64,000 nt of DNA from Adiantum capillus-veneris. Its lineage: Eukaryota; Streptophyta; Polypodiopsida; Polypodiales; Pteridaceae. The stretch covers positions 46,607,098 to 46,671,097 of the forward strand of contig CM043962.1 of the NCBI GenBank assembly GCA_014529385.2, in the 5' to 3' direction. A program made the translations under genes and the position numbers. Under the pieces are notes generated by a model, which ran no database searches, was not told where the DNA came from, and saw only the letters and a program-made list of their open reading frames with translations. Shown in pieces: positions 32,151 to 44,314 of the stretch (position 1 is its first letter; each line of letters begins with the position of its first letter).

Positions 32151-32984
32151 TTACCACAGAAAATTACAAGGGGTAAATCAGGCTCCATACTTAACAATAA
32201 TTCAATTCTTTTACGGTGGACAATGCTAGCCATAAGAATTGGCAGGGATGGCTAGGGATATGTAGGTTTGGATCTGCTTTTGCTAAATGCATGCACACTA
32301 GGTGTTATGGGCCCTAGTGTTTAGCAAAGGTTGATCTGGAGCGGCATGCACATTTACACATTAGTAGCTTCTCCAGCCTTTCGCACTCTATGTGCAATAT
32401 CTATACAAGATTAATTGTAGATCTATCAATCACTACTAATAGAGGTCATGGCTCAATTTGGGTGTTTGTAGATCATCACACTATAATTAACCAAGGTGAT
32501 TCTTCATAAAATTATTGACTAATCAGCAATAATGCAAGGAATTGTGATTCTTGTTTAGCAGTCATTTTGGAGGACTGTCTGTAAAGGATGGAGAAACACA
32601 CCTCAATACTGTCAGTTATCTAGAGAGGATAAGCAGTTTACAAGTATTCATCTTGTGCTCAATAATATGTTGAGTGCGTACGTTAGCATAAAGCAGCCCA
32701 ATTAGAAAGATTACCTCTCTACTTGGACTTTGCTTATCATGAGACAAAGCAGGTCTGGCTACGAGCCTATATATAGTGAGGTTGGGTGGAGAGTTGAATG
32801 TTTTAGTCCCATGCAGCCTCACAACTTGGTGCTTGGGAGACTATGCCGCGGCAAGTATGATTCATTGTATGCATTCACTTAAAAACTTATCAACATTTAA
32901 AAGAAATCTTAAAGTCAAAACAAGAAAAAATTCTTTGTAGAACATGTTTTTTCATACTTGGTTCTTACCTTTGACATGAATTAT
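32151..32984. other. No recognisable gene
   Basis: Unique-looking sequence; short ORFs only. CCAAATGGG-type repeats and CCCTAGTG phrases are not enough to define an element. Confidence 0.5.
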
Positions 32985-33290
32985 TATAAGCATTTACAAG
33001 GTTTGTATTATCCTTTAACTAGATGTCTTGCATCCACCCTGCATCTTCAAAAGGACAATACTTAAACTCAATAAGATATTGTTAAATAGTCTTACAACTT
33101 CTTAAAACCTTATCTTTGTGTCATAGGATGCTCTCAGGCTCTAGGATCTCTGCTTTACCTTCAAACTTTGGTGTATTGGTTCTTTAGGTGTCTTGCCCTT
33201 ATAAGGCTTCAAAAAGCTTATATGAAAAGCGATATGAATGAGCCGTGCTAGATAACCTTAACTTGTAAGCCAGAATGAGCAATAATATCC
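32985..33290 (-). pseudogene. Second chromodomain relic of a Ty3-gypsy element
   Basis: The plus-strand text parallels 26390-26690 step by step: TTACAAGGTTTGTATTATCC, CTTGCATCCACCCTGCATC, TCAAAAGGACAATACTTAAA and TAAGATATTGTTAAATAGTC here against their counterparts there. It therefore encodes, in broken form, the same integrase C-terminus and chromodomain on the minus strand. It is more decayed than the 26.4-kb copy. Confidence 0.78.
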
Positions 33291-33584
33291 TTTTGCTAAC
33301 TTAGCATTGCTAACTTAGCAAGATATTTTTGAGGGCCTATAGTGGGAGTCCTTGTGTCCCCTTATCCATTGTATGGCTTATGTGTACTTTAGAAAACTGA
33401 AGCAATACCCAATCGTTCTCTTTGAAGGTCAACAATCTTCTATGATTATGAGTAACAGCCTTTTGCTTATGTTACATGATTGATGTACTTTTCTTAATCA
33501 CCCTTAGGGTTCTATATCAATCCCCAGCCTTCCCACTTAAGGTTAGGCTTAAAGCATTACTCTTATGCAAGTCATTGTGTTCTC

Positions 33585-35369
33585 CTAGAGAATCACATAT
33601 TTGTTCAAACACTTCGATATGTTTCTTACGTCCCCGTCGCCACTAAATTTTTGTGTGAGCTTGGCTATTTGTACTGCCTTACTTCTAGGCTCTCTATCAG
33701 GCATGTTACGCATATTCTCAGCAATAGATAGATCGATAGCTTGAGCAAATGTTTCCAAGTCACCTAAGTGAGCGGGCACAGTGGGTGAAGGCGCTCCAGA
33801 GACTACATGTGGAGTAAAAATTGGCATTGGGCTTGGCACATAGGAAGCCCTTGGGTTCCAAGTTTGGTACAGTGTTGTTTCATGTGGTGGCCCAAAGTTC
33901 ATATGTGTGGCCATAGGCATATCAGACGTCGGATGTGACATGCTAATGCTAGACGGTATGGTCCCATTGAAATAAGATCTTGGATGTTGTGGTTGTGGAG
34001 CATTAGGTTGTTGAAACAATGGGAGAGGTAGGAACTACATGAGTACGAGGACCCATATGTGTATACAATTGGTACACACTTGTAGGTACTGTTGCAGGCA
34101 TTGAGCTACCATGTAACGATGCTTTACTAACAAATGAGGTCCATGGCGTGTTTCTTGGCATGCCCATCATTGGGGTAGGCATGGTAGCCGTGGTGTCCTC
34201 AAGGGAAAGATGAGCTAGAGTTGGAAAGGTAAAGCTACCACTTGTGGACTCACATTGCACTAAGACCCCTGGAAAAACAACCTATAGAGGATCCATCGGA
34301 CTTACCAAGGGAGTCTCCATTTGCGATAAGGTTGGTTGTTTAGCCTTCCTTGTATCCAAGAATCTCATGAGACCCGTTGAAAGCATGTGGATCCCCTTGT
34401 TCTGTCTCTCTAGCTCAATGACCCTATGGATGAACTGAGTTTCTCTTTGTTGTTGATCCTCTACACTAGTAGCACCCGTTGTGGATTGTAGGACATCTAA
34501 CCAACCCATGTGATAGGTGTGACATGTGTATAGGTCGGTTAGAGTTTTTGTTTGTAGTTCGTACTCCCATTTCTCATTTAGGAATGCTCCATCTAGGATT
34601 GAGGTGCTAGGGGTGTCCTTTAAACTAGATGCAATGTTGCTCTCTATGGGTTGACCCTTAATGGTCACTAATTCAGGAGAACTTGTTTGCTCTCCTAGCA
34701 AGGATATTGACATAGGGGCTTTTGCTTTTAACTCTCTTTGTTGCTCTGCATTGTGTAAGCTCTCGATTTTCTTTTCCCTAGCCGCAATGATATATCGCTC
34801 AACCTCTTGCACTTCGGCAAGGCTTCTACCATCTTGTAATATATAACCTCAATGGGGGAATAGCTCTAAAGAATCCGGGGGTGTAGTGAATGGAGTATTC
34901 ATGTGTACACTCTCCAAGAGAATGGGTCTACGTTGGTCATGAATGGAGAATTTACTTCCCCACCCCCTCATTTACATCGTTAGCTCCATGTTCGGAGCGA
35001 GTGTCTCTATTAAAGGTTTCCTTCAAGCAGCTAAGCAAGCTCGACCCGGACCGTGGGCCCATGGCATGCATGTCGTGGCTTGAGCTATTAGGATTAGGCA
35101 TTGGGTAACCCTCCATGATGTCATAGTCACAGAGGAAGAGTCACTAGATGCAATATGCGGGTCCTGAGTGGTACTACCTTGGGTTCCCGCTGTGAGGGCC
35201 AAGAACCTAAGATAGGTGGGTATTGAGAACTTGCGTAGGTCAAAATGCTCGCTAGTTGCTCGGTCTCTAGCACATGACTAGAGCGCAGATGCATGTGGCT
35301 TTGGCACCCTACAAGTGTCGATGAATACCCTCGAAGGTTAACCGCTTGAATTTTTTGGGCGTTTTTCAC
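33585..35369 (-). pseudogene. Gag-like region of a minus-strand LTR element
   Basis: Four minus-strand frames cover this stretch: 35369-35127, 34812-34282 (176 residues, with a charged coiled-coil-like start), 34260-34003, and 34019-33585 (144 residues, rich in Pro, Met and Ser). The last ends AKLTQKFSGDGDVRNISK, resembling the F-x-G-x-x-D entry of a gypsy gag domain. It lies downstream, in minus orientation, of a primer site at 35931-35947. Together they suggest a long, low-complexity gag N-terminal extension. No capsid motif or zinc knuckle is visible, so the family is an inference. Confidence 0.5.
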
Positions 35370-35930
35370 CCCGGTTTTACTCGTTTTTTTATGTTTTTTA
35401 ATGTCTTTTTACGATTGCTTTTTGGATTAGAGCGTATCTCTCAGGGACTCATGGTGTGCTTTACGGCACAACGTTCGGTCTTGGGCTTGGACTTGGAGAA
35501 TGTTCCCAATCCCGGTCCGTCTTTTTAAAATTTTAAAATTTTAATTATTTTTTTAAATAAGATCGTCGCGGCCGCGCTGCGCGTGCAAGCACACACACAC
35601 ATCTAACCTTCCTACGTGTAACTAATAGAGCTACTGTTACACACTAACACAGTACTACAACAACTCATTAACTAACAGATCTACTTACTGTACCTTACAG
35701 ATCTAACATTATAGATCTAATACCTTAAAGCTTACACCTTATCAATAGAAAACAGTACCTTACAACAAAAAATCTAACACCTTATTAACAGAAAACAGTA
35801 CATTGCAACAAAAACAATGTTCACAAATCCTTCTCAACAAGCCACACATCTTCTTTCTCTACCTTTCCTACATTTCATATTGCACCACAAAGTAGCATAG
35901 AGTGCTATTCAAGCTTAGTGCAAGGCATTT
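35370..35930 (-). other. Leader of the minus-strand LTR element
   Basis: Non-coding sequence between the primer site and the gag-like ORFs. It has local duplications of CAGATCTA and ATAGAAAACAGTACCTTACAAC-like units near 35690-35815 and a GC-rich patch near 35565-35590. Confidence 0.45.
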
Positions 35931-35947
35931 CCCGGGCAGCGGCACCA
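35931..35947 (-). promoter_or_regulatory. Primer binding site, gypsy type
   Basis: On the minus strand TGGTGCCGCTGCCCGGG closely resembles the TGGCGCCGTTGCCGGGG site used by Tat/Athila gypsy elements (tRNA-Asp type), with a few changes. Confidence 0.65.
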
Positions 35948-35960
35948 AAAATATCGCACG

Positions 35961-36205
35961 TGTCAAAGCCAGGGATTTGCGTACACTGTGTGTGAGCCAC
36001 AAATGGCTGCAAGCACACGACCAGACTAATCTAGCAAGCTCAAGAGAGCAAGGGTGTGTCACTCACTGTGCTACACTCGCCTTCGTGGAGGATTCCTCGC
36101 CGCAAAGAAGAGGGAGCTACAGTCGTGCCGCACTCAACCGCCTCACCATCGTCGTCACCGTGCCGTCACAATGCTCGATCACACACTCTCTCTCTCTCTC
36201 TCACG

Positions 36206-36240
<35 letters not shown>

Positions 36241-36492
36241 GGAGATGAAGAAGAAGATGGAGATGGAGCAAGAGCACTCTTCAATTGCACAAATGAGAGA
36301 ATGAGTGATTTTTAGGTTTAGGTGCCTTTTATATGAGCTTGCCCATTTACACTTGGGCACCCATACTTAGCCAACTAACCCTTGAATGTTCTAGTTAGAG
36401 TGCACCTCTCATCGACGATCACTCTTACCCTTTTCCTATTGGACCGACAAGCCCGGCCCATGACTACTAGAAGTGGACGTTGGTGGTTAACA
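35961..36492 (-). repeat. Probable 5' LTR of the minus-strand gypsy element
   Basis: Upstream of the primer site in minus orientation. Possible limits are TGTTAACCACC (minus start at 36492) and ...TTTGACA (end at 35961). A TATA box CATATAAAAGG lies at about 36325-36335, and a CT/GT microsatellite lies in the transcribed part. No second LTR was recognised to the left, so the boundaries are tentative. Confidence 0.45.
36180..36239 (+). repeat. (CT)n and (CA)n microsatellites
   Basis: A short CT tract (36183-36202) and then (CA)n (36209-36239) inside the presumed LTR. Confidence 0.93.
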
Positions 36493-39316
36493 AGTGTAAT
36501 GTGGAATATGCCCGGAACCTACTTGATTTTTCCAAAAATGTGGAATCAATCAATAGAAGAGCTTGAATTTTTTTTAGAGAGAACAATCACTGTATGGTTA
36601 CTTGGTTGGATCTATGCAAGGGACAAACGAGAGTATACTTGCAATACGTTGGTAAATGAAGTAGCTTGTGATAGAGAAACCTTGTACGTATTGGAGCAAT
36701 ACACAAGAAAACACGATCTTTAATGATGTATTTATAGCATTGAGTCTCTTGGCATAGTATCATTTCCAAGGATGAGTTGTAAAATACTTGGAACCATGTA
36801 AATATGTGAATTGGATTTTATTTTCTATCTTGGTGTTTCTAAACACCACACTATTTTGAGGTCCCTTTTTCATGAGTGTTGATATAGCCAATTCTTTAAC
36901 GCCCTGACGCTTTTGATGTCATTGTAGTCGATGCATATAAGTATGTATTTAAATACACATATCCCTATAGATATGTGTTAAGGGATATATGAAACATAGA
37001 GTGTAACTATCAATAGATGATAGCTCAAATTACACAAAAATACTAAGTTTTTCAATGGAGCTATAATAAATGGGACTTGAATAATTTCCAAAATTCTTAA
37101 ATAGGTCTTTATACATATGTGTGTGTGTGTGTGTGTTATGAGACCTATCATTCCATGGGAGACACCTCAACTGGAGACAAAAAATATATAGATAAGTGTT
37201 TTGGCCAAGTTTGTATATAATATTTCACCCTAATTTTGGCCAATATTTATGTTAGTATTTTACAAATTTGTGTATATACCTATATTGAAGTATGGGCTTT
37301 TATTAAGCCTACGTACGTCAATTTTTATTGTTTTATCTTACATACTAATTTAGTATTTTCTCTTGTACATACACATGTATACTTGTATGGAAATATTGCA
37401 AATAATAATACCAAAATGGCTATAGCCTCGACACAAATCACAAAACTAGTTTTATTTGTGAGTATATTTTCACTATTGTGATTTTTTCCTTTCTATAATT
37501 ATTTTCCCTTTCACTCTCACAAATTAAAACACAAAAAATATTCATCTTTTTATGGTAGCCTCATAATGAGAGATGTTTTTTTAAGTTGACCTCTTTCTAT
37601 TTTTTCTACCTATACTCTTTTTTAATTTATTTTCACATGTACATATTTTTAGACCTCTCAATATTTGATTTTCTAAGTTGTATTATTCACTTATATCATG
37701 AGCTCAGCAATACCTTCACTTATAGACACACAAAATAAGGTCAAGGATATGTGGCATGCATGCGAGCATTATGGAGAGATCACTCTTAGAGGCATTCAAA
37801 AGAATCATCCAAAGAGAGACCCCACAAAGACTTTCTGCATTGGAAGAAGAAAATTTTGCATTTTTAGCAGCGACTTCCTTTTCGAATTTGGAAAAGTAAT
37901 AGAGACAAGAATTGTAGCTCGTCAGTTGAACTTTTATCTCAAAGTATTTACATAATTTTTGGAGCTAGGAGCTATGGGATATGATTTAATTGATGGATCC
38001 AATCTGCCCATGCCATGCAGCCACACTCTCTCTTCCACTTTATCATTTTTCTCTTTCGCACACACTTCTCCACTCATCATCCCCATCTCTCTCACCTCTC
38101 CTCTATGCAAAATACTCACCTTCTCCTTAACCTTGAGAATAAGAGAAACCATGGTAAAATCATGTTTCTTAGATACACTTCCATTTCAAAATTGACCTCT
38201 TAGTCTCTTTTTTCTTCTTTAAATTATCAATTTCTATTAGAAAAATCCACAAAATTCAGTCTCTTCTCTTAAAGAACAACATAATGGTGATGGCTTACTC
38301 ATCGTCAATCACCTTGGCTCCCAAGAAAGGTTAAGAATGGAGAGCAACAGTGCCATCAAAGTAAGTGGACCGTCAACAAGCGTAAAAAATTGGCCTATTT
38401 AGCTTATAGGAGCATCAACATTGTAAGAAATCCATATTTTCTTAGCTCTCAAGAATTTTTCTTATTTGTACCCTGCATGGATACTCTCATTGCAAATATC
38501 CAAATCCATTTGTAAATCAATAAAAAGTGTCCTAACTCTACTAATCTACTATCACCATCTCTACTATGTAAAGTCCTATCACTTGTATATCTCTCCTCTC
38601 TCTTTTATCTCTCTGTCCGCACCACCTTCTTGATAATTCTAAGTAAGAAAATAGACAAATTATTGAAAATCTAACTCAACTACGGTTAGAGGAGTAACAA
38701 TAGTCCTCAAAAGTTCTATAAAAGGTTGGTGTAGCTAGCACAAAGAAAAAACAAGCCATAAGCAAGAGCACCATGCTATAGCTTAAAAACCAAGCTCAAT
38801 CTCTTGAGAATGAGCTCTTGAGTGAAATCTCATTAGCTTATGTGCATGCATGTTTTACTTAGGGGTGTGATTAGCAAGGGAGTTTTATGTCATTGTAAGA
38901 GAGAGTGATCATTCAATAAAGAGTAGGAAGCTTTTATTTCTCCTACCAATTGTAAGCACAATATTTTGTTGAATCAAGGAGGTGGATTTGGAATAAGCAT
39001 GGCCTTGTCTCTCTTTCAACATGAAGTCATGGAGAACAATGATGTGTAAGTCTCTTGGTGTTTTTTTAACTTAAGTTTTTGATAGCTTGTTTGTGGTGTG
39101 TTGTTGTTGATTTGGCCATAAATCCTACATGCTGTAAGAGGGTGACAGGGTGGAGAGGACTCCCTGGCCTTAAGACATGATTGGGGTGGCTCGTCTTGTG
39201 ATGTGTCATGGTGTATTTTACTCAAGCTATGTTGAATAAAATGCTAATCTCACTTTGTTTGGTCATGGTTGCTTCATGAGTAGTTATTATCGCAACAACT
39301 ACTCCCTCTCCCCCCC

Positions 39317-39355
<39 letters not shown>

Positions 39356-39408
39356 TTCTTTGTGTGTGTATATCGGGTTTGCTTGATCATAGTCGTTACG
39401 TTTCAAAG

Positions 39409-39447
<39 letters not shown>

Positions 39448-40254
39448 GCGTCCTAGTTCGCATCCAAAACTAGGTGGGTCCCCAAATTTATGTAGGGTCT
39501 GGTTGTGGGTTTGCAAGTGTTTGTTTGTTGTTTTTTCCAACCCCCAATCCAATTGAGCAGCACGGGAGCCTAAAAGGGTGCTTAGAGGCCACTCTCTTTG
39601 TTGCCTACACTGGACCGCGTCTTGATGCTCCCACTGAGGAGGGCTTTTGTATGTTATTATGAATACCCAGGATTTAGAGTAATCAAGTAGTTTGCATGAA
39701 TCACAAAAATTTGTATGATCATTTCATCCCCATTGCAAGAGAAAAGATACACATCATTGTTAGTACTAAGTTGAAATTTCAACATGTAATTCGTAGAATT
39801 TTAGGTCCTCTTAGGTTGGCCGAAATAAACGTTTTGGTAAATCCTTTTATTTTGGCTCTCATTAGATAAGACCTTAGTTTGGACGTATATATTTTTGTTC
39901 TATTTTAAGCTTTAGGCCATGCATAGATCATGGACAATGGTCCAGGAATAGAGTTTTTTTCCTTCCATTTCACACCACACATTAGAATAAATATTGCAAT
40001 TAGTAGAAAGATCCATTTTCAACAACGTATGGTGTTTATGTTTGGGGCCCAAAGGGTAGGAGAAATTCTCGAATCACCAAATACCGTCATCTTGCAACTT
40101 GTGGACTATCATAGATCATTTGATGTGCATATTTTTATTTTGTTATAGATTGCAATTTAGCAAACATTGTTGTGTAATCTTTTTGTAAAAAAACAAAGAA
40201 AAGAAAGAAATGTGTCGTCACTCTGAAATTGTTTCAATGGAGGCCTAACGCCAA
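36493..40254. other. AT-rich region without recognisable genes
   Basis: Nothing here resembles a known protein or element. A (GT)n lies near 37117-37136, and (CT)n tracts lie at 39320-39350 and 39414-39445. The frame at 37698-37955 (85 residues) is protein-like in composition, but I cannot assign it. TATATGTGT repeats near 36950-37120 are simple-sequence only. Confidence 0.5.
39318..39446 (+). repeat. Two (CT)n microsatellites
   Basis: CT tracts of about 30 bp each, at 39320-39350 and 39414-39445, about 65 bp apart. Confidence 0.95.
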
Positions 40255-40751
40255 ATGTCAGGATATCCTCTGTTTCTTGGAGAGGATGCCGAGTTATTTT
40301 TAGCAAATTTCAAAATGGCTTGCCACTTAAAAAGAGTGATAGGAAATTATGAATGTTTAGAAATGTTTGAGGTAGTTTTGAGGGAGGACGCTAGCACTTG
40401 GTTTTCCTCTGTGTCTAAGGAAGTTAGAGAGAGCTATTGGGAGGTTTTGGATCACTTCAAGTGATATTTTTCCAAACCCCAAAACACTCAAAAACTATGG
40501 CAAGACATTGTTCCCACAAGCAAAAACACTTAGATGACTACCACACCTACAAGCAGCAGTTTCTACGTCTTTTGGCTATATGGGTAAGGAACATTGTTAA
40601 CCCTGGAGATGGTGCATTATTTGAGAAAGAGAGATTCATAGTAGGTTTATTTTCCACACTCAAGGTAAAAGTTGAGACGAGTGCACCTGCTACATTTGAT
40701 GCCACTGAAATTAGGGATGCCTTGAAGTACATGAAATTGAAGTGTATCTAG
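40255..40751 (+). pseudogene. Ty3-gypsy-type gag (capsid) fragment
   Basis: A retrotransposon gag domain read in two or three frames. The first frame has FLGEDAELFLANFKMACHLK, then EMFEVVLREDASTWFSS near residues 40-55, matching the F-x-x-x-L-x-x-x-A-x-x-W-F core of the family. A stop TGA at 40462 and a shift follow, and the domain continues to about 40750 (YHTYKQQFLRLL, FIVGLF and ATFDATEIRDALKYM). It would assemble the retroelement capsid. A broken zinc knuckle follows: CHYC near 40964 in one frame and GHNPGD near 41005 in another. Confidence 0.75.
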
Positions 40752-40848
40752 AGAGCTTCCAATAGAGGGTCCTAGACCTAAGGAGATAACACAAGCATCC
40801 ACTCTAAACAGATGCTTGAGGTAACAACCGAGGTGATTGAAAAGCTAA

Positions 40849-41520
40849 ATGATTCCTTTAGCAACTTGTCAATTCATCTTGAAAAAGTTGTACATCCCAA
40901 GGGACAAACAAAGAAAGGTAAGGAGCAAGAGCCACAACCCAGGCAAGTACTACAATATTAGAATTGCCACTATTGCAAAAACTTGCTCTCTACATGATTT
41001 TCGTGGTCACAACCCTGGGGATCCAACTGCCCTTGCAACAAGAGCCTTGGCATGCTTTTGTGATGCATGCATGCACGGAAGATGGAATCGTTGCGTCAAT
41101 AAAGCTCACGTGCAGCCTTGGGATTATCATACTCTACTGCCATTACTTGATGAGGCTGTGTCAGATTCTGAGCCGAAAGATGAAGCAGCCACTTACGATG
41201 ACTTCACATACGAAGGTCATCATGATGTGTTGAGTAGCGCTCTATGTGCTGGCGACACATGTGCTGTAAATCTAGATGCTTCGACCAACGTCGAGGATGT
41301 GGATTTCTACCTGGTCAAGTGTGTTGCAGCAAAGGAGAAGGTGGAGAAGGGGTACCTCAATGAGTGGGGCAAGGCAATTGATAGAGGCTGACCACAAGCA
41401 GCCCATCGTCCACGTACTTTCACATTTGGTACAATGTATCAAAATATCCATGGAGCACATCCCAAGGAGATGGTGGTGCAGTCAAAGTTGGTCCGAGCTA
41501 GAAAGTGGTCTATGATAAGT
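40849..41520 (+). pseudogene. Cys-rich module downstream of gag
   Basis: A 180-residue frame whose start overlaps the gag zinc-knuckle region. Its centre reads ACFCDACMHGRWNRCVNKAH (C-x-C-x2-C-x6-C), followed by QPWDYHTLLPL and an acidic part. The C-terminal part DFYLVKCVAAKEKVEKGYLN ends at a stop at 41389. The sense continues in a shifted frame to about 41515 (FTFGTMYQNIHGAHPKEMV). The layout (Cys cluster, then W, then a segment ending in YLNEW...) resembles accessory zinc modules of transposon proteins, but I cannot name the family. Confidence 0.4.
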
Positions 41521-44289
41521 AGAGGGTGCAGGCAGGTGCAGTGTAGGAGGCTAGAACAGGTACCAAGGTCCTGGGCAGACTAAGGGTAGCGGGAGTGTAT
41601 GTCTAAAGTTGCTTTTTAGGCCAAGGGGGCTCAAAGTGGGTTCAATTGGTATGACAGGTGAAGGTGCCTGAAGTGCCAAGTCAATGCTTTGTAATGTAGT
41701 GTTTAGTGTGCTCTAGAAGCCGGTCCAGACGGCTCATCAAACGGAGCTATGCAGAGAGAGATATGCCAGTTTGAAGGTGAAGGTGGTTGCAGATTCCCGA
41801 TGGGATGGACATGTGCGGCTAGGCCACAGTAGTGGATGTGAATTGATAGGGCTGAAGTGCTCAATTTTGGGAACCTATTGGTCTTTTTAGATTGATGATC
41901 AGACTCACGGTTTGCAAGATATGAGCTATCGAAGTTTGGACAGGGCCCGGGTCAGGGCCTGGGTCTATGCCCACTTGCCCGCATTGGAGGATGCACCATC
42001 TGGCATTTTTTTGGCCCTCATGTGGAGCTAGCACAAATCGACAACATGTCAATCGGATACTCGGTCAGCAAGATACAGTAGGGTGAAGTTGGGGACATTT
42101 GGCGGTGAAAGGTTTGCAGATGATTTTTCTCTGTTTTTTATGGCCTCGGATATTGAGCTCAGAGAAGTCAGAAAGCGATGAGATTTTCACGGCTCGTGCT
42201 TGACACGGTGTAGATTCGATACGGCTTTTCGGCTCGGCCATGGGGCATGAGAGCAGGTAGAGGGAGCAATGGTGGTGTGTTGCCAAAGACGGGGATGAGA
42301 GATCTTGTTGAAATTTTTTGTGAAGGCTTGGGAACCCATGGGGGTGCAATGGAACGAGAGGCCGACACGTGGCATGGGTTAAGCCCACATGCACAGCAGG
42401 GCCTCCAGAGCGCACACTATATAGGCCAGGCCATTTGGCCTTTTGAAGCTATAAGGTGGAATGTGGGGAGCTTGGAGCCCCGTGGGTGATGGCGTAGCCC
42501 TGTCGGGTGCTGTGCAGGCGGCCCTGGCGGGAGATGGGTGGGTTTTGGCCAGGACAAGTGGCGCGGTGGCGTGCCCACGTGAGGAGGAGCGATGGTCGAC
42601 GGAGGTAGCCTGATGATGTGGCGCACCCGCGAGGTAGTCAGATGATGTGGAAAGCACCGATCCCGCGGCCCAATTGGGATCCAACCTTTTGGAGACAGCG
42701 AGGGCAATAGCGATATCTCTATTGCCTCCCCCTAGCATAAAAGGGGTGCATCCCACAGGGATCAAGGTAGAGTGAGCAACCGGGTCTGAAGCAGGGGCAA
42801 ATGCCAAGGGCAGTCCCATGTGAAATAAAGAGGGAGAGAAAGGGCCCGAAGGCCGCCATGTGTACAATGTGAAGTCAAGGCGGAGCAAGGGCCAACAGAG
42901 GTGAAGCCAAGGCAAGAGCAAGGTGGAAGCCAGCAGACCAAGGGGAAGGAGGAGAGAGAAAAGAGAAAGAGAGGAGGCAGGTATGAACCGGACAAGAGGT
43001 GGTCAAACGGTAAAAGGAGGTGCAGTGCAAAGTTTGGGAAGCCCGAAAGGGGTAAAATAATGAGGGAAAAAAAAAGCCTAGGGGAAATAGCGACCTCGCT
43101 AATGCCCCCTCCCCGCCCCCCCAAGTGCAAAAGAGAGAGGAATTAAGGAGATGAAGCAAGGCGGTGCCCCCTTCTCAAAGGTACCAAATTAGGGTACCAG
43201 ATGGACCAATGAGAGGCCAGTTTCCAAAATTGAAGGTCACCCCCATATTCCAAAATTGAAGGTCACCCCCATAAAAGTCAAATTTTCATCAAATTAGGGG
43301 CCTTTTTCCGGGATTTTTTGTGCCATTTGAAGCTTGCAAAGTGGAGCTCTCTGAGAGAGGAGTGTGCCTGTCAAAGCCCTTTGTATTTTTCTTGTGAAAA
43401 TGGCCATGGTGATGGTAGTGTAAGCCTGTGTACATGTTTGGTGAAGTGCAATCGAGCCACTGTTGCCCGACTTTGTTATTGTTTCTCCTTCTCTTTCTCC
43501 TGCTTTGGTGTTTCCCCTCGATGCCGATAGTGCGGATATGTGTGCCCCCCTGGACCGATGGTGTTCTGTGTGAGAGAGTGAGATTGAGTGGTTGTGAGCG
43601 TGTGTAAGGGTGGATACAGACCGTGGTAGCAGGTGTGCGTTGTGTGGTGGATTTGTGGAGTGTGTGAGCAGTGGATATTGGGCAAGTGGTGGTCTGCTAG
43701 GGTGAAGTGTGTTTTCAAAGGTGTTTTCCGAGAGGATAGGGGTGCGGTGGATACCCAGAGCTATAGAGAGGCCCTTGTGTCTGTGCCGGGTGTGTTCCCC
43801 CATCCCCCCTCTCCAACGGCAGGTGTACACAATCAATCCAGAAAGCTAAGAAGCAATCTATAATAGCATGCCCTCCAGCTTGTAAGTTGTAATAATTGCA
43901 TCTTTAATATACTTCTTGCTTGGAGATAATGCAGTTTTATCAAAAACTTGGGTATCTTCTGTCTCTTGTGTCTCTTGTGTGCTTTGTGTATACATGGCTT
44001 TGGTGTCTATCACAGAGGGGTCTCAGTTTAAGAGAGATCATTTGTACAACCTGTCTCATTAAACATAGAGGATCTAAGCTCATCAAGAAAATGTAGAACT
44101 CTAGATAGGTGATCAAACAAGCTCAAAGTCCGCCTCCTTTGGTCTCTTACAATTTACGATTTTAACAGCAGGATTCCATATGGTTCGGGCAGGTAGCCCA
44201 CAAATATAAATGGAAACTGTAAAAGAAGGCACACCCAGCTTATAAGAAAGGCATCAGGGTTTGGAAAGATGTGTACAAAGAAAGCCAGT
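41521..44289. other. GC-richer non-coding region, possibly LTR-derived
   Basis: About 2.8 kb with higher GC than its surroundings. There is a TATA-like CACTATATAGGCC at about 42415, a 30-bp tandem duplication (TTCCAAAATTGAAGGTCACC twice, 43225-43275) and a C/G-rich patch near 43105. The proline-rich minus-strand frames at 42.0-43.8 kb look like by-products of base composition. It may be the 3' LTR of the gag-bearing element at 40.2 kb. Confidence 0.4.
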
Positions 44290-44314
44290 GGCTTGCACAA
44301 TATGATATTAAGAA

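Noticed and set aside
42065-43840. Several proline-rich ORFs on the minus strand
   Set aside because: They overlap each other in different frames, have no conserved motif, and reflect local GC-rich composition.
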